DNA from: Tabrizicola soli
Lineage (GTDB): Bacteria > Pseudomonadota > Alphaproteobacteria > Rhodobacterales > Rhodobacteraceae
Assembly: GCF_015999335.1 (NCBI RefSeq)
Contig: NZ_JAEACP010000008.1
Span: forward strand, 62,001 to 126,000
Direction: 5' to 3'
Length of the DNA: 64,000 bases
The position numbers and the translations under genes were made by a program. Within the stretch, counting starts at the first letter, position 1. Each line of letters starts with the position of its first letter. The notes below the pieces were generated by a model, which was given only the letters and a program-made list of their open reading frames with translations, searched no databases and was not told the origin of the DNA. Shown here piece by piece: positions 9,676 to 19,093 of the stretch.

Positions 9676-9685
9676 GGGGCACGGA

Positions 9686-10069
9686 ATGGGCAACGACCTG
9701 ATCAGTTCGCTCTCCTTCGCGGCCGCCGGAATGGAGACCCAGGCGATGCGGCTGCGGCATGTTTCGGAGAACATCGCCAACGCCGACACCCCCGGCTACC
9801 ACCGCAAGGTGATGACCTTCGCCGAGACGATGGAGACGGGTCTGGTGGAACCCGGCAAGGTCCGGCTTGACCAGAGCGACCTTGCGAAGATCTACGACCC
9901 CGGCCACCCGCTGGCGGATGAGACAGGTCACTACGACGGCTCGAATGTCGATCTGGTGATCGAGATCGCTGACGCGCGTGAAGCGCAGCGCAGCTACGAG
10001 GCGAACCTCAGGATGTTCGACCAGACCCGTCAGATGACGCAAAGCCTGTTCGACCTTCTGCGCAGATAG
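9686..10069 (+). CDS. flgC: Flagellar basal-body rod protein FlgC
   Basis: A 127-residue rod protein with the canonical N-terminal rod motif ENIANADTPGYHRK and a C-terminal heptad region EAQRSYEANLRMFDQT, both of which form the coiled coil of axial proteins. The start at MGNDLISSLSF lies ten bases after flgB. Length is typical for FlgC. It is cotranscribed with flgB and fliE by position. Confidence 0.94.
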   Translation: MGNDLISSLSFAAAGMETQAMRLRHVSENIANADTPGYHRKVMTFAETMETGLVEPGKVRLDQSDLAKIYDPGHPLADETGHYDGSNVDLVIEIADAREAQRSYEANLRMFDQTRQMTQSLFDLLRR

Positions 10070-10079
10070 GAGATCCAGA

Positions 10080-10370
10080 ATGGATGTGAATACCTCGGCC
10101 GTTTCCAGGGCTTACGCGAGCGCCCGCACCGCTGCCGCCCCCCTGCCGAAGGCGGGAGCGGCGGAGCAGGGCCTCGCCGGCCTTGCCGGGAATTTCGTAA
10201 ACGCCCTGCAGGAGCATGAGGCGACCGCCCGCGCCGCGATGACCGGCGACGCCGACCCGCATGCGCTGGTCCAGGCACTCGCCTCGTCGCAGATGGCGGT
10301 CGAGACGGTGGCCACGGTGCGCGACCGGGTGGTCGAGGCCTATCAGGAGATCCTGAGGATGCCGGTATGA
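10080..10370 (+). CDS. fliE: Hook-basal body complex protein FliE
   Basis: A 96-residue protein linking the MS ring to the rod. The family signature lies in the C-terminal half: FVNALQEHEATARAAMTGD, DPHALVQALASSQMAVETV and the final VVEAYQEILRMPV. The N-terminal third is variable and Ala-rich, as in other FliE proteins. The stop overlaps the fliQ start by four bases. Confidence 0.92.
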   Translation: MDVNTSAVSRAYASARTAAAPLPKAGAAEQGLAGLAGNFVNALQEHEATARAAMTGDADPHALVQALASSQMAVETVATVRDRVVEAYQEILRMPV

Positions 10371-10633
10371 CCGAGACGCAGATCTTCGACCTCCTGCGTC
10401 AGGGGCTCTGGGTCGCGGTGCTGATCTCGGCCCCGCTGCTCACGGTCGCGCTGGTTGCGGGCGTGGTGGTGGGCCTTTTCCAGGCGCTGACCTCGATCCA
10501 GGAGATGACGCTGACCTTCGTGCCCAAGGCCGGGTTGATGCTGGTGGTCTTCTGGGTCTCGATGAGCTTCATGACCACGACGCTGGTCGCCTTCTTCACC
10601 GACACGATCGTGCCACGGATCGCGGGGGGCTGA
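10367..10633 (+). CDS. fliQ: Flagellar export gate protein FliQ
   Basis: An 88-residue inner-membrane component of the flagellar type III export gate. It has two membrane spans (about residues 14-36 and 53-77) separated by the conserved FQALTSIQEMTLTFVPK loop that is diagnostic for FliQ. It overlaps fliE by four bases and flgF starts one base after its stop. Its partner fliP is encoded far away at 63039 in this window, so the export-gate genes are split. Confidence 0.95.
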   Translation: MTETQIFDLLRQGLWVAVLISAPLLTVALVAGVVVGLFQALTSIQEMTLTFVPKAGLMLVVFWVSMSFMTTTLVAFFTDTIVPRIAGG

Positions 10634-10634
10634 G

Positions 10635-11342
10635 ATGGACGCCGCACTCTACACCACGCTGAACCGCCAGTCCGGCCTGATGCGCGAAATGGGGGTGATC
10701 GCCAACAACATCGCCAACGGCTCGACCGCCGGCTTCCGGCGCGAGGGGGTGGTCTTCTCGGAATATGTCGCGGCGATGGACCGGGACCCGTCGCTCTCGA
10801 TGGCCCATGCCAGCGGGCGGCACGTCGACCTGTCGCAGGCGACGCTGTCGCAGACCGGCGGGACCTTCGACTTCGCCATCCAGGGCGAGGGCTTCTTCCT
10901 GGTCGAGACGCCGCAGGGCGAAAGGCTGACCCGTGCAGGCAGCTTCACCCCTTCGGCCGAGGGCGAGCTGGTGACCCCGGACGGCTTCCGCCTGCTGGAT
11001 GCAGGCGGCGCACCGATCTTCGTGCCGCCGGATGCCAAGGTGGCACTGGCCCGCGATGGAACGCTCTCGGCCAATGGCGAGCCGGTGGCGCAGGTCGGCC
11101 TCTGGCGGCCGAGCGACCCGCTGGCGCTGCGCCACCAGTCGGGCACCCTGTTCGACGGTGGAGAGCTGGAGCCGGTGGAGGACGGGCAGGTCCTGCAGGG
11201 GATGCTCGAGGACAGCAACGTCCAGCCGGTCTCGGAGATCGCCCGCATGATCGAGGTCCAGCGCGCCTACGAGCTGGGCCAGAAATTCCTGGATGCCGAG
11301 GACGAACGCGTCCGGGGCGTGATCCAGACGCTTGGACGATAG
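10635..11342 (+). CDS. flgF: Flagellar basal-body rod protein FlgF
   Basis: A 235-residue axial protein of the proximal rod. It contains the rod-family N-terminal motif VIANNIANGSTAGFRREG, the internal FAIQGEGFFLVETPQGE segment typical of FlgF/FlgG/FlgE, and the C-terminal motif SNVQPVSEIARMIEVQRAYE. The start is one base after the fliQ stop. It is a paralogue of flgG immediately downstream. Confidence 0.94.
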   Translation: MDAALYTTLNRQSGLMREMGVIANNIANGSTAGFRREGVVFSEYVAAMDRDPSLSMAHASGRHVDLSQATLSQTGGTFDFAIQGEGFFLVETPQGERLTRAGSFTPSAEGELVTPDGFRLLDAGGAPIFVPPDAKVALARDGTLSANGEPVAQVGLWRPSDPLALRHQSGTLFDGGELEPVEDGQVLQGMLEDSNVQPVSEIARMIEVQRAYELGQKFLDAEDERVRGVIQTLGR

Positions 11343-11351
11343 GGAACAGCC

Positions 11352-12137
11352 ATGAAAGCCTTGCAGATCGCCGCGACCGGCATGTCGGCCCAGCAGATGC
11401 GGGTCGATGTGGTGTCGAACAACCTCGCGAACATGTCGACGACGGGCTACAACCCCCGCCGCGCCGATTTCGCCGACCTTCACTACCAGCAGCTGGCCCG
11501 GCCGGGCAGTATCTCGGCCTCGGATGGCTCGATGCTGCCGACGGGGGTGCAGGTCGGGCTTGGGGTACGGCCGGCCGCGATCTCGGTCATCCTGGGCCAG
11601 GGTCCGCTGGAACAGACCAACGGCGATCTCGACGTGGCGATCGACGGCAACGGCTATATCGAGGTGCAGATGCCCTCGGGCGTCACCGGCTATACCCGCG
11701 ACGGGGCGCTGAAACGCTCGGCCGACGGGTTGATCGTCACCTCGGACGGTTTTCCGGTCGCGCCGGGGATCACCGTTCCCTCGGACGCGAGCGGCCTGAC
11801 GATCAGCCCCACGGGCGAGGTCTGGGCCGATTTCTCCGACCGGGTGGAACCGGAGCTGCTGGGCCAGCTGACGCTTTCGGCCTTCCCGAACGAGAAGGGG
11901 CTGGAGGCGGTAGGCTCGAACCTCTTTCTGGAAAGCCCGGCCTCAGGCGCACCGCTCTCGGCGGTGCCGGGGGAGGAGGGGATCGGCACCTTGCGGCAGG
12001 GTTACCTTGAAGGCAGCTCGGTCGATGCGGTGCGCGAGGTGACCGAGCTGATCAAGGCCCAGCGCGGCTATGAATTGAACGCCAAGGTCATCACCGCCGC
12101 CGACCAGATGCTTGGCGCGACGACCCAGGTGCGGTGA
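11352..12137 (+). CDS. flgG: Flagellar distal rod protein FlgG
   Basis: A 261-residue distal rod subunit of standard length. Motifs include NNLANMSTTGYNPRRADF near the N-terminus, LDVAIDGNGYIEVQMPSG in the middle and EGSSVDAVREVTELIKAQRGYELNAK at the C-terminus. It begins nine bases after flgF and its stop codon shares a base with the flgA ATG (TGATG), so flgG-flgA translation is coupled. Confidence 0.95.
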   Translation: MKALQIAATGMSAQQMRVDVVSNNLANMSTTGYNPRRADFADLHYQQLARPGSISASDGSMLPTGVQVGLGVRPAAISVILGQGPLEQTNGDLDVAIDGNGYIEVQMPSGVTGYTRDGALKRSADGLIVTSDGFPVAPGITVPSDASGLTISPTGEVWADFSDRVEPELLGQLTLSAFPNEKGLEAVGSNLFLESPASGAPLSAVPGEEGIGTLRQGYLEGSSVDAVREVTELIKAQRGYELNAKVITAADQMLGATTQVR

Positions 12138-12556
12138 TGCGCAGCCTCATCGCCCTTCTGCTCCTCACCGCCCCGGCGCTGGCCGAGAGCCTCGTCGCGA
12201 CGCGGACGATCCGGGCGCAAAGCGTGATCGCGGCAGAGGATGTCGCCCTGGTCGAGGCCGCCCTGCCCGCCGCGCTGGACGATCCGGGGCTGGCGATCGG
12301 TCTTGAAGCGCGGGTCGCGATCCATGCCGGACGGCCGGTCCGGGCAAAGGATCTGGCCGCACCCGCGCTGGTGGAGCGCAACCAGCTGGTAAAGCTGTTC
12401 TTCCTCTCCGGCGGGCTGGCGATCGCGACCGAGGGCCGGGCGCTTGCACGCGGCGCCGAGGGCGAAGTGATCCGTGCGCTGAACCTTGCCTCCCGTACCA
12501 CCGTCCGCGGCCGTGTGGGCCCGGACGGAGCACTCTATGTAGGATGGACCGAATGA
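12137..12556 (+). CDS. flgA: P-ring assembly chaperone FlgA
   Basis: A 139-residue periplasmic protein that helps build the P ring from FlgI. A cleavable signal peptide is visible (RSLIALLLLTAPALA). The SAF-like domain follows, with VLVERNQLVKLFF-type residues and ARGAEGEVIRALNL near the end. It is on the short side but typical of this bacterial group. The ATG overlaps the flgG stop, and the flgH ATG overlaps its own stop (ATGA). flgI is not in the window. Confidence 0.88.
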   Translation: MRSLIALLLLTAPALAESLVATRTIRAQSVIAAEDVALVEAALPAALDDPGLAIGLEARVAIHAGRPVRAKDLAAPALVERNQLVKLFFLSGGLAIATEGRALARGAEGEVIRALNLASRTTVRGRVGPDGALYVGWTE

Positions 12557-13278
12557 TGACGCGAATAGTCCTGATCTGCGCCTTGGCCCTTGCCGGCTGC
12601 GGCAAGCTTGGCCAGGTCGGCCGGGCTCCGGAGTTCTCGCTGCTGGAGGGCAGCGCGCAGCATTACGCGATGTATTCCGCCCAGCTGCCCGCCGATGTGG
12701 CCGCCGCGACGCCGTCGGATGACTCCTCGCTCTGGGCGGCCGGGACGGAGTCGCTCTTCGGCGACCGGCGCGCGGCGCGGCGGGGCGACATCCTGACCGT
12801 GGTGATCGAGATCGACGACAGCGCCTCGATCTCGAATTCCACCGGACGCAACCGCAACGGCAGCGTCAAGGCGGGCCTGCCGGAGTTCTTCGGCATCCCG
12901 CAACGTCTGGACGACCGCCTGCCGGATGGTGCGAGCATGGCCGAGGCAGTGGAAACTCGGTCCTCCTCGACCTTCAAGGGCTCGGGCAACGTAGCGCGGA
13001 CCGAGCAGCTGACCTTGCGCGTCGCCGCGACCGTGGTCGAGGAACTGCCGAATGGGGTGCTGCGAATCGAGGGCCAGCAGGAAGTGCGGGTGAACTTCGA
13101 GATGCGCGAGTTGATCGTGACTGGCTATGTCCGGCCCGCCGACATCTCCCGGCAGAACGAGATAACCTATGACAAGATCGCGGGCGCACGCATCGCCTAT
13201 GGCGGGCGCGGACAGATCACCGATGTGCAACAGCCGACCTATGGCCAGCAGGCCGCCGACCTTCTGCTTCCGTTCTGA
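12553..13278 (+). CDS. flgH: Flagellar L-ring lipoprotein FlgH
   Basis: A 241-residue outer-membrane L-ring subunit. The lipoprotein signal peptide ends in the lipobox LAGC, so Cys is the lipidated first residue of the mature protein. Family motifs include GDILTVVIEIDDSASISNST and NGVLRIEGQQEVRVNFEMRE, followed by GYVRPADI and the closing TYGQQAADLLLPF. Its start overlaps the flgA stop by four bases (ATGA); a start three codons earlier is possible but would overlap more. Confidence 0.94.
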   Translation: MMTRIVLICALALAGCGKLGQVGRAPEFSLLEGSAQHYAMYSAQLPADVAAATPSDDSSLWAAGTESLFGDRRAARRGDILTVVIEIDDSASISNSTGRNRNGSVKAGLPEFFGIPQRLDDRLPDGASMAEAVETRSSSTFKGSGNVARTEQLTLRVAATVVEELPNGVLRIEGQQEVRVNFEMRELIVTGYVRPADISRQNEITYDKIAGARIAYGGRGQITDVQQPTYGQQAADLLLPF

Positions 13279-13280
13279 TC

Positions 13281-13766
13281 ATGCGCAGGATTCTCCCGAT
13301 CATCCTTGCCCTGCTGGGCCTTGGCGGCGGCGCCGGTGCGGGTCTCTTCCTGCGCCCGGCCCCGGATCCGGGCGGCCAGCCCCCCGCTGCCGAACACGAG
13401 GCAGAGTCTGCCGGAAAGGAGGACGCCGGGCATGCTGAAGGCGGCCCGGAATATGTGAAGATGAACAACCAGTTCGTCGTTCCCGTGGTCGAAAAGGGCC
13501 GGGTGGCTGCGATGGTGGTGCTGTCGCTTTCGGTCGAGGTCGAGGCAGGCAATACCGAAGCGGTCTACCAGCGCGAGCCGAAGTTGCGCGACGCCTTCCT
13601 GCAGGTGCTGTTCGATCATGCCAATGTCGGCGGGTTCAATGGCTCCTTCACCGATGGCACCAACCTCCTGACCCTGCGCACCAGCCTGAAGGAGGCGGGG
13701 GGGCTGATCCTGGGGCCGGCGATCCGCGATGTGCTGATCACCGACATCGCCCGGCAGGACAGCTAA
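13281..13766 (+). CDS. fliL: Flagellar basal-body protein FliL
   Basis: A 161-residue single-span inner-membrane protein that associates with the stator and basal body. An N-terminal membrane segment (about residues 5-25, Gly/Leu-rich) is followed by an acidic linker and a periplasmic FliL domain (YVKMNNQFVVPVVEKG onward). It is the last gene of the flgB operon. Its stop overlaps the convergent DUF3008 gene by four bases, marking the border of the flagellar block. Confidence 0.88.
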   Translation: MRRILPIILALLGLGGGAGAGLFLRPAPDPGGQPPAAEHEAESAGKEDAGHAEGGPEYVKMNNQFVVPVVEKGRVAAMVVLSLSVEVEAGNTEAVYQREPKLRDAFLQVLFDHANVGGFNGSFTDGTNLLTLRTSLKEAGGLILGPAIRDVLITDIARQDS

Positions 13767-13951
13767 CCCTTGTCCTTCTTCTCGGGCAGGCTCTTGCGGC
13801 GGGTGGAGGCCAGATCCTCAAGCTCTTTCTCGGTCATGCTTTCGACCATCTGGCGCGAGGCGCCGCGCAACTCGCCCTTGTCGGTCTCGCCGCGTTTGGC
13901 AGACAGTGCGGCCCCGGCGGCCTTCTGCTGCGCCTTGGATCTTGCGGGCAT
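13763..13951 (-). CDS. DUF3008 family small protein
   Basis: A 62-residue basic protein of the DUF3008 family, recognisable from PARSKAQQKAAGAALSAKRG, GASRQMVESMTEKELEDLA and the lysine-rich end. Its function is not known; the composition suggests nucleic-acid or stress association, which is inference. An EcfG-type promoter (GGAAC-N17-GGTT) lies 30-55 bases upstream, overlapping the 3' end of the LLM oxidoreductase gene. AAAGGAG serves as ribosome site. It is the leftmost gene of the stress island. Confidence 0.85.
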   Translation of the reverse strand: MPARSKAQQKAAGAALSAKRGETDKGELRGASRQMVESMTEKELEDLASTRRKSLPEKKDKG

Positions 13952-13978
13952 CGGCGGCTCCTTTCCGTGCGGGCAGGG

Positions 13979-14953
13979 TCAACCGGCAGCTCCCCGGGAA
14001 TGTTCCCCAAGCCCCGGCAGGACGCTGGAACCGAAGGCCTCGATGAAGGTGCGCTGGTTGCGGGTAACGCAGTGCAGATGAACCGTATCGGCCAAGGCGC
14101 AGAGCGCGGCGATCCTTTCGGCGTGCCAGCCCAGATCCGCGGATACGTCGATCCGCCGACACAGTGCCTCGGGCGTCACCAGCTCCGCGATCAGGTCGAA
14201 ATCGGCGGGGCGGCGCAGATCCCAGGCGACTTCGCCGCCCGCGATGGAAGGGGCCCATTGGTCCATCGCCCCGGCCAGAGCGCCGGCCTCGGTACGGCCC
14301 CAGGCCAGGGCGTGCTGGACATGCACGGGCTTGCCCTCGCCGCCGCCCGCACGGAACGCCTCGATCACCCGCGAGAGAAGCGCCGGATCGCCCCCCACGG
14401 TCAGAAGCCCGTCCGCCCATCCCGCGACCTCGGCCGCGGTGTCGGGCGATACCGCCGCACCGAACAACGGGATCGGCACCCTTGGGCGCGAGTAGAGCCG
14501 CGCCTCGACCAGGGTGATCCTGCCACGATGGGTTACGGTCTCGCCGCCAAGGAGAGCCCGGATGACCTCCACGCACTCCCGCAGCCTGGCGTTGCGCTCG
14601 GCCTTGTCGGGCCAGTATTGGCCCAGGATCGCCTCGTTGATCGCCTCGCCACTGCCAAGGGCCAGCCAGAAACGGCCTGGAAACATCTCTCCAAGCGTGG
14701 CCGCCCCTTGGGCGATTATGGCCGGGTGATAGCGCCAACCGGGGACGGAGATCAGACCAATGGGAAAGCGCGTCGCCTGCAGGGCCGCACCGATCCAGGA
14801 CCATGCGAACCCGGACTGGCCCTGCCGCTCGCTCCAGGGGTGGAAATGGTCCGAGGATTTCGCAGTCGCAAAGCCCGCGGATTCGGCCAGGCGGACCAGT
14901 TCCAGAAGCTCTCCCGGCCCGAATTGCTCGTGCGAGGCGTGATAGCCGATCAT
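13979..14953 (-). CDS. LLM-class flavin-dependent oxidoreductase
   Basis: A 324-residue luciferase-like monooxygenase family protein (TIM-barrel, FMN or F420 type). Motifs include GYHASHEQFGPGELLELVRLAE at the N-terminus, SSDHFHPW, RFWLALGSGEAINE and the PIPLFGAAVSPDTA segment that lines the flavin site in this subfamily. The substrate cannot be read from the sequence. It starts within the stop of a 52-residue upstream ORF (ATGA overlap), and both probably use the EcfG-type promoter at 15138-15162. Confidence 0.85.
   Translation of the reverse strand: MIGYHASHEQFGPGELLELVRLAESAGFATAKSSDHFHPWSERQGQSGFAWSWIGAALQATRFPIGLISVPGWRYHPAIIAQGAATLGEMFPGRFWLALGSGEAINEAILGQYWPDKAERNARLRECVEVIRALLGGETVTHRGRITLVEARLYSRPRVPIPLFGAAVSPDTAAEVAGWADGLLTVGGDPALLSRVIEAFRAGGGEGKPVHVQHALAWGRTEAGALAGAMDQWAPSIAGGEVAWDLRRPADFDLIAELVTPEALCRRIDVSADLGWHAERIAALCALADTVHLHCVTRNQRTFIEAFGSSVLPGLGEHSRGAAG
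13981..14006 (-). promoter_or_regulatory. EcfG-type promoter for DUF3008 gene
   Basis: On the minus strand GGAAC is followed by 17 bases and GGTT, 30 bases before the DUF3008 ATG. It lies over the last codons of the upstream LLM oxidoreductase gene, so the DUF3008 gene has a private promoter. Confidence 0.65.
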
Positions 14954-15108
14954 TCCCGCCCCTGATCGGGATCGGGCACCTGCCTTGCCGGGTTCACCCG
15001 GTCAAATTCCTCGGACCGATGGGGCGAGCCTTCCTGGTCGCCCGCCGCATTGCTCCGGTCCTGCGGCGGGGTGCGCTTGGCGGCGGCGGGTTTCGGTTCG
15101 TTGGGCAT
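14950..15108 (-). CDS. Small hydrophilic protein, 52 aa
   Basis: A 52-residue ORF rich in Pro, Glu, Asp and Arg with no hydrophobic core (MPNEPKPAAAKRTPPQDRSN at the start), so probably disordered. Support for it being real comes from a strong GGAGGAG ribosome site about eight bases before the ATG, a four-base ATGA overlap with the LLM oxidoreductase start, and an EcfG-type promoter (GGAAC-N16-AGTT) 30 bases upstream. I do not recognise a family; function unknown. Confidence 0.6.
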   Translation of the reverse strand: MPNEPKPAAAKRTPPQDRSNAAGDQEGSPHRSEEFDRVNPARQVPDPDQGRE

Positions 15109-15137
15109 CGGGACCTCTCCTCCGGCGGGACCGCGTC

Positions 15138-15162
15138 AACTGCTGCTAGGCAGGAAGGTTCC
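15138..15162 (-). promoter_or_regulatory. EcfG-type promoter for small ORF-LLM operon
   Basis: Minus-strand GGAAC-N16-AGTT ending 30 bases before the ATG of the 52-residue ORF. It is divergent from the plus-strand site at 15177; the two -35 boxes are 14 bases apart. Confidence 0.65.
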
Positions 15163-15176
15163 CGGCGGCGACGGCT

Positions 15177-15201
15177 GGAACATTGCCGATCCGGGCGGGT
15201 T
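15177..15201 (+). promoter_or_regulatory. EcfG-type promoter for 24-aa membrane peptide
   Basis: GGAAC-N16-GGTT, ending 27 bases before the microprotein ATG. It forms a back-to-back pair with the minus-strand site at 15138-15162. Confidence 0.68.
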
Positions 15202-15228
15202 CAGCCGGGCAGAAACCGGGAGAGTGCC

Positions 15229-15303
15229 ATGAACCGCATCATCTACCTTGTCGGCCTGGTCGTCATCGTCCTGATCATCCTGTCCGTCCTCGGATTGCGC
15301 TAA
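15229..15303 (+). CDS. Single-span membrane microprotein, 24 aa
   Basis: A 24-residue peptide that is almost entirely one membrane helix (residues 4-22, IIYLVGLVVIVLIILSVLG) with a basic residue at each end. I recall very similar short peptides being annotated in other Rhodobacterales, but function is unknown. An EcfG-type promoter (GGAAC-N16-GGTT, 15177-15201) lies 28 bases before the ATG, with a GGGAGAG ribosome site. The last 29 bases overlap the 3' end of the convergent alkyladenine glycosylase gene. Confidence 0.7.
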   Translation: MNRIIYLVGLVVIVLIILSVLGLR

Positions 15304-15844
15304 GCGCGGGAAACGGCCGGCTGATCCCGGCGGCTCCGGCAAGGCCGAAGCGCCAGGGCAGGTCGGTGGCGCGGCTGATGCCGATGCGGGGACCTTCGAG
15401 AAACGGCAGGGGCCCGGCAGCGGGCAAAAGCACGAAACCGTCCGCGCCGAACCTCTTGCCGCTGTCACGTAGCTCCAGCCCCAATGCCTGCCCCAGCCGC
15501 CCCGGCCCCGAGGCCAGCCTGGGACTGTCCGGCGGCAGGCCGCGCCGCCGCGCCATCTCCTCGACCCCGACCTCGGGGCAAAGCGCGCGCAGAAGCACCG
15601 CCTCGCCGGGCCGTCCGACGACGTTCAGGCAAAGGTGGCATCCGTAGGACAGGTAGACATAGACCGTGCCCGGCGGACCGAACATGGCCGCATTGCGCAA
15701 GGTCGGGCCACGGAAGCTGTGCGAGGCGGGGTCGTCGCGGCCATAGGCCTCGGTCTCGAGGACCGTCCCGCCGGCGCCGCGCACGACCAGCCTTGCGCCA
15801 AGAAGGGTACGGGCAAGCGTCACGACATCCTGGTCAAAGTCCAT
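15275..15844 (-). CDS. 3-methyladenine DNA glycosylase (AAG type)
   Basis: A 189-residue alkyladenine DNA glycosylase of the AAG/MPG family, which excises alkylated purines and starts base excision repair. The active-site strand ETEAYGRDDPASHSFRG is clear, followed by RNAAMFGPPGTVYVYLSYG and LNVVGRPGEAVLLRAL. The start was placed at MDFDQDVVTLARTLLG, which fits the family's N-terminus and has GGGGGCGAG directly upstream; an ATG nine codons earlier is possible. A base-repair function suits the surrounding stress genes. Confidence 0.9.
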   Translation of the reverse strand: MDFDQDVVTLARTLLGARLVVRGAGGTVLETEAYGRDDPASHSFRGPTLRNAAMFGPPGTVYVYLSYGCHLCLNVVGRPGEAVLLRALCPEVGVEEMARRRGLPPDSPRLASGPGRLGQALGLELRDSGKRFGADGFVLLPAAGPLPFLEGPRIGISRATDLPWRFGLAGAAGISRPFPALSAIRGRTG

Positions 15845-15857
15845 CTCGCCCCCGATG

Positions 15858-15882
15858 GGAACTGCGGCCATCCGGCCGGGTT
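15858..15882 (+). promoter_or_regulatory. EcfG-type promoter for 84-aa protein
   Basis: GGAAC-N16-GGTT, ending 28 bases before the ATG at 15911. It overlaps the 5' leader of the divergent alkyladenine glycosylase gene. Confidence 0.6.
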
Positions 15883-15910
15883 TGCCCTGCACATGCCCCG
15901 GAGAACCGCC

Positions 15911-16165
15911 ATGGACAACCCCGACCCGCACCCGTCCGTCGCGCTGGAGGGCCGGTTGCTGGCCCACCGCCGCCTGCTGGTGCTGCTGCTGCAATCCCTG
16001 CCCGCCGCCCGACAGGCAGAACTGGCCGAATGGCTGGCCGACCGCTCGATTCCCCGCGACGGGCAGGAGGATCCCGGCGCGGTGCCGTCCGAGGCCGGCG
16101 CCATCGACCTGGCGCTGACCGATGAATTCCGCCTCCTGGCCGAGATGCTGTCACAGTCTAGTTGA
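15911..16165 (+). CDS. Hypothetical protein, 84 aa
   Basis: An 84-residue, Leu- and Arg-rich, probably helical protein (LEGRLLAHRRLLVLLLQSLP in the first half, acidic second half). I do not recognise a family. An EcfG-type promoter (GGAAC-N16-GGTT, 15858-15882) lies 29 bases upstream of the ATG. It converges on the response regulator gene and overlaps its end by eight bases. Position beside a regulator could mean a partner, but nothing in the sequence proves that. Confidence 0.6.
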   Translation: MDNPDPHPSVALEGRLLAHRRLLVLLLQSLPAARQAELAEWLADRSIPRDGQEDPGAVPSEAGAIDLALTDEFRLLAEMLSQSS

Positions 16166-16724
16166 GCAGGTGATGCGCCCGCGCCTCCAGCGCCCGCGCC
16201 ATCAGTTGATGCAGCCAGCCCGCCAGCGTGGTGCCGGAGAGATCCATCTCCTCCTCCAGCGCCAGCTTGAGGGTCGCCTCGACCAGGCGGTCGGCGGCCA
16301 GCGAATCGGGGACCAGGAGCCGGGCCGAGACGCGAAGACGGGGCAGGACCTGGTCCACGGTGGTCTCCTGCCCGTCCAGCTCGGCCCGGGCAAGGCTGAC
16401 AGCCTCGTCGGGTGAACAGGGCTTGCCCAGCCGCGCCACATCGGCGAAGCGGGCCGGGATCTCGGCCATGTCGCGGCCGGAGTAGAACACGAAGGGAATC
16501 CGCGCCCGCTGCAGCCTATCGGCAAGGCGAAAGACCTGCTCGCCGCGCAGATTTACGTCCAGGACCGCCAGATCGGCGCCAAAGGCATGGCATTCCGCCG
16601 CATCCAGCGTGGCGTAGGGGCCAAGGATGCTTGCCTCGGCGCTGCGGAAATGGTCCGCCAGCATCCAGGCGACGAGGTAATCATCTTCCACGATCAGAAT
16701 GCGTTTGCCGGCGAGTTGCTGCAT
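16158..16724 (-). CDS. Response regulator: receiver plus sigma region 2-like domain
   Basis: A 188-residue regulator. Residues 6-110 form a complete receiver: acidic pair D14/D15, phospho-acceptor D56 (LAVLDVNLRG), S82 (FYSGRD) and K101 (LGKP). Residues 123-188 align by eye with sigma region 2 of the EcfG-like sigma factor at 26798. The match is gap-free over 33 residues with about 13 identities, including LPxLR, DxLVxxTL and GT...WL. There is no region 4 or DNA-binding domain. Classical PhyR has the sigma-like part first and the receiver second; here the order is reversed. I infer a PhyR-like anti-anti-sigma role. The start at MQQLAG has an AGGAAGGAA site upstream. Confidence 0.8.
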   Translation of the reverse strand: MQQLAGKRILIVEDDYLVAWMLADHFRSAEASILGPYATLDAAECHAFGADLAVLDVNLRGEQVFRLADRLQRARIPFVFYSGRDMAEIPARFADVARLGKPCSPDEAVSLARAELDGQETTVDQVLPRLRVSARLLVPDSLAADRLVEATLKLALEEEMDLSGTTLAGWLHQLMARALEARAHHLLN

Positions 16725-16901
16725 GTGGCCCGTTCCTTCCTGCCTCTGGCCAGAGTCGCTGACCACCGCAGATCCGGACAGCCCGAAACCTGATCAAGAC
16801 TATGGGGTCCGCCCTCCTCTCCCGCAAGGCGAGTGGCAGGCCCAACGCTTTCCTTGCGGCTCCTGGGCGGGATCCGGCCGATCGGGGCCGGAAAGGTTCC
16901 G

Positions 16902-16926
16902 GGAACAACCTGGCGGCCGCGCGGTT
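16902..16926 (+). promoter_or_regulatory. EcfG-type promoter for katE-treZ
   Basis: GGAAC-N16-GGTT, ending 44 bases before the katE ATG. A catalase and a trehalose enzyme are typical general-stress targets, which supports the site. Confidence 0.72.
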
Positions 16927-16970
16927 GCCTCCCGGCCGCAACCGTCCCATCACAGCCGAAGGAGTCCGCC

Positions 16971-19091
<2,121 letters not shown>

Positions 19092-19093
19092 AC

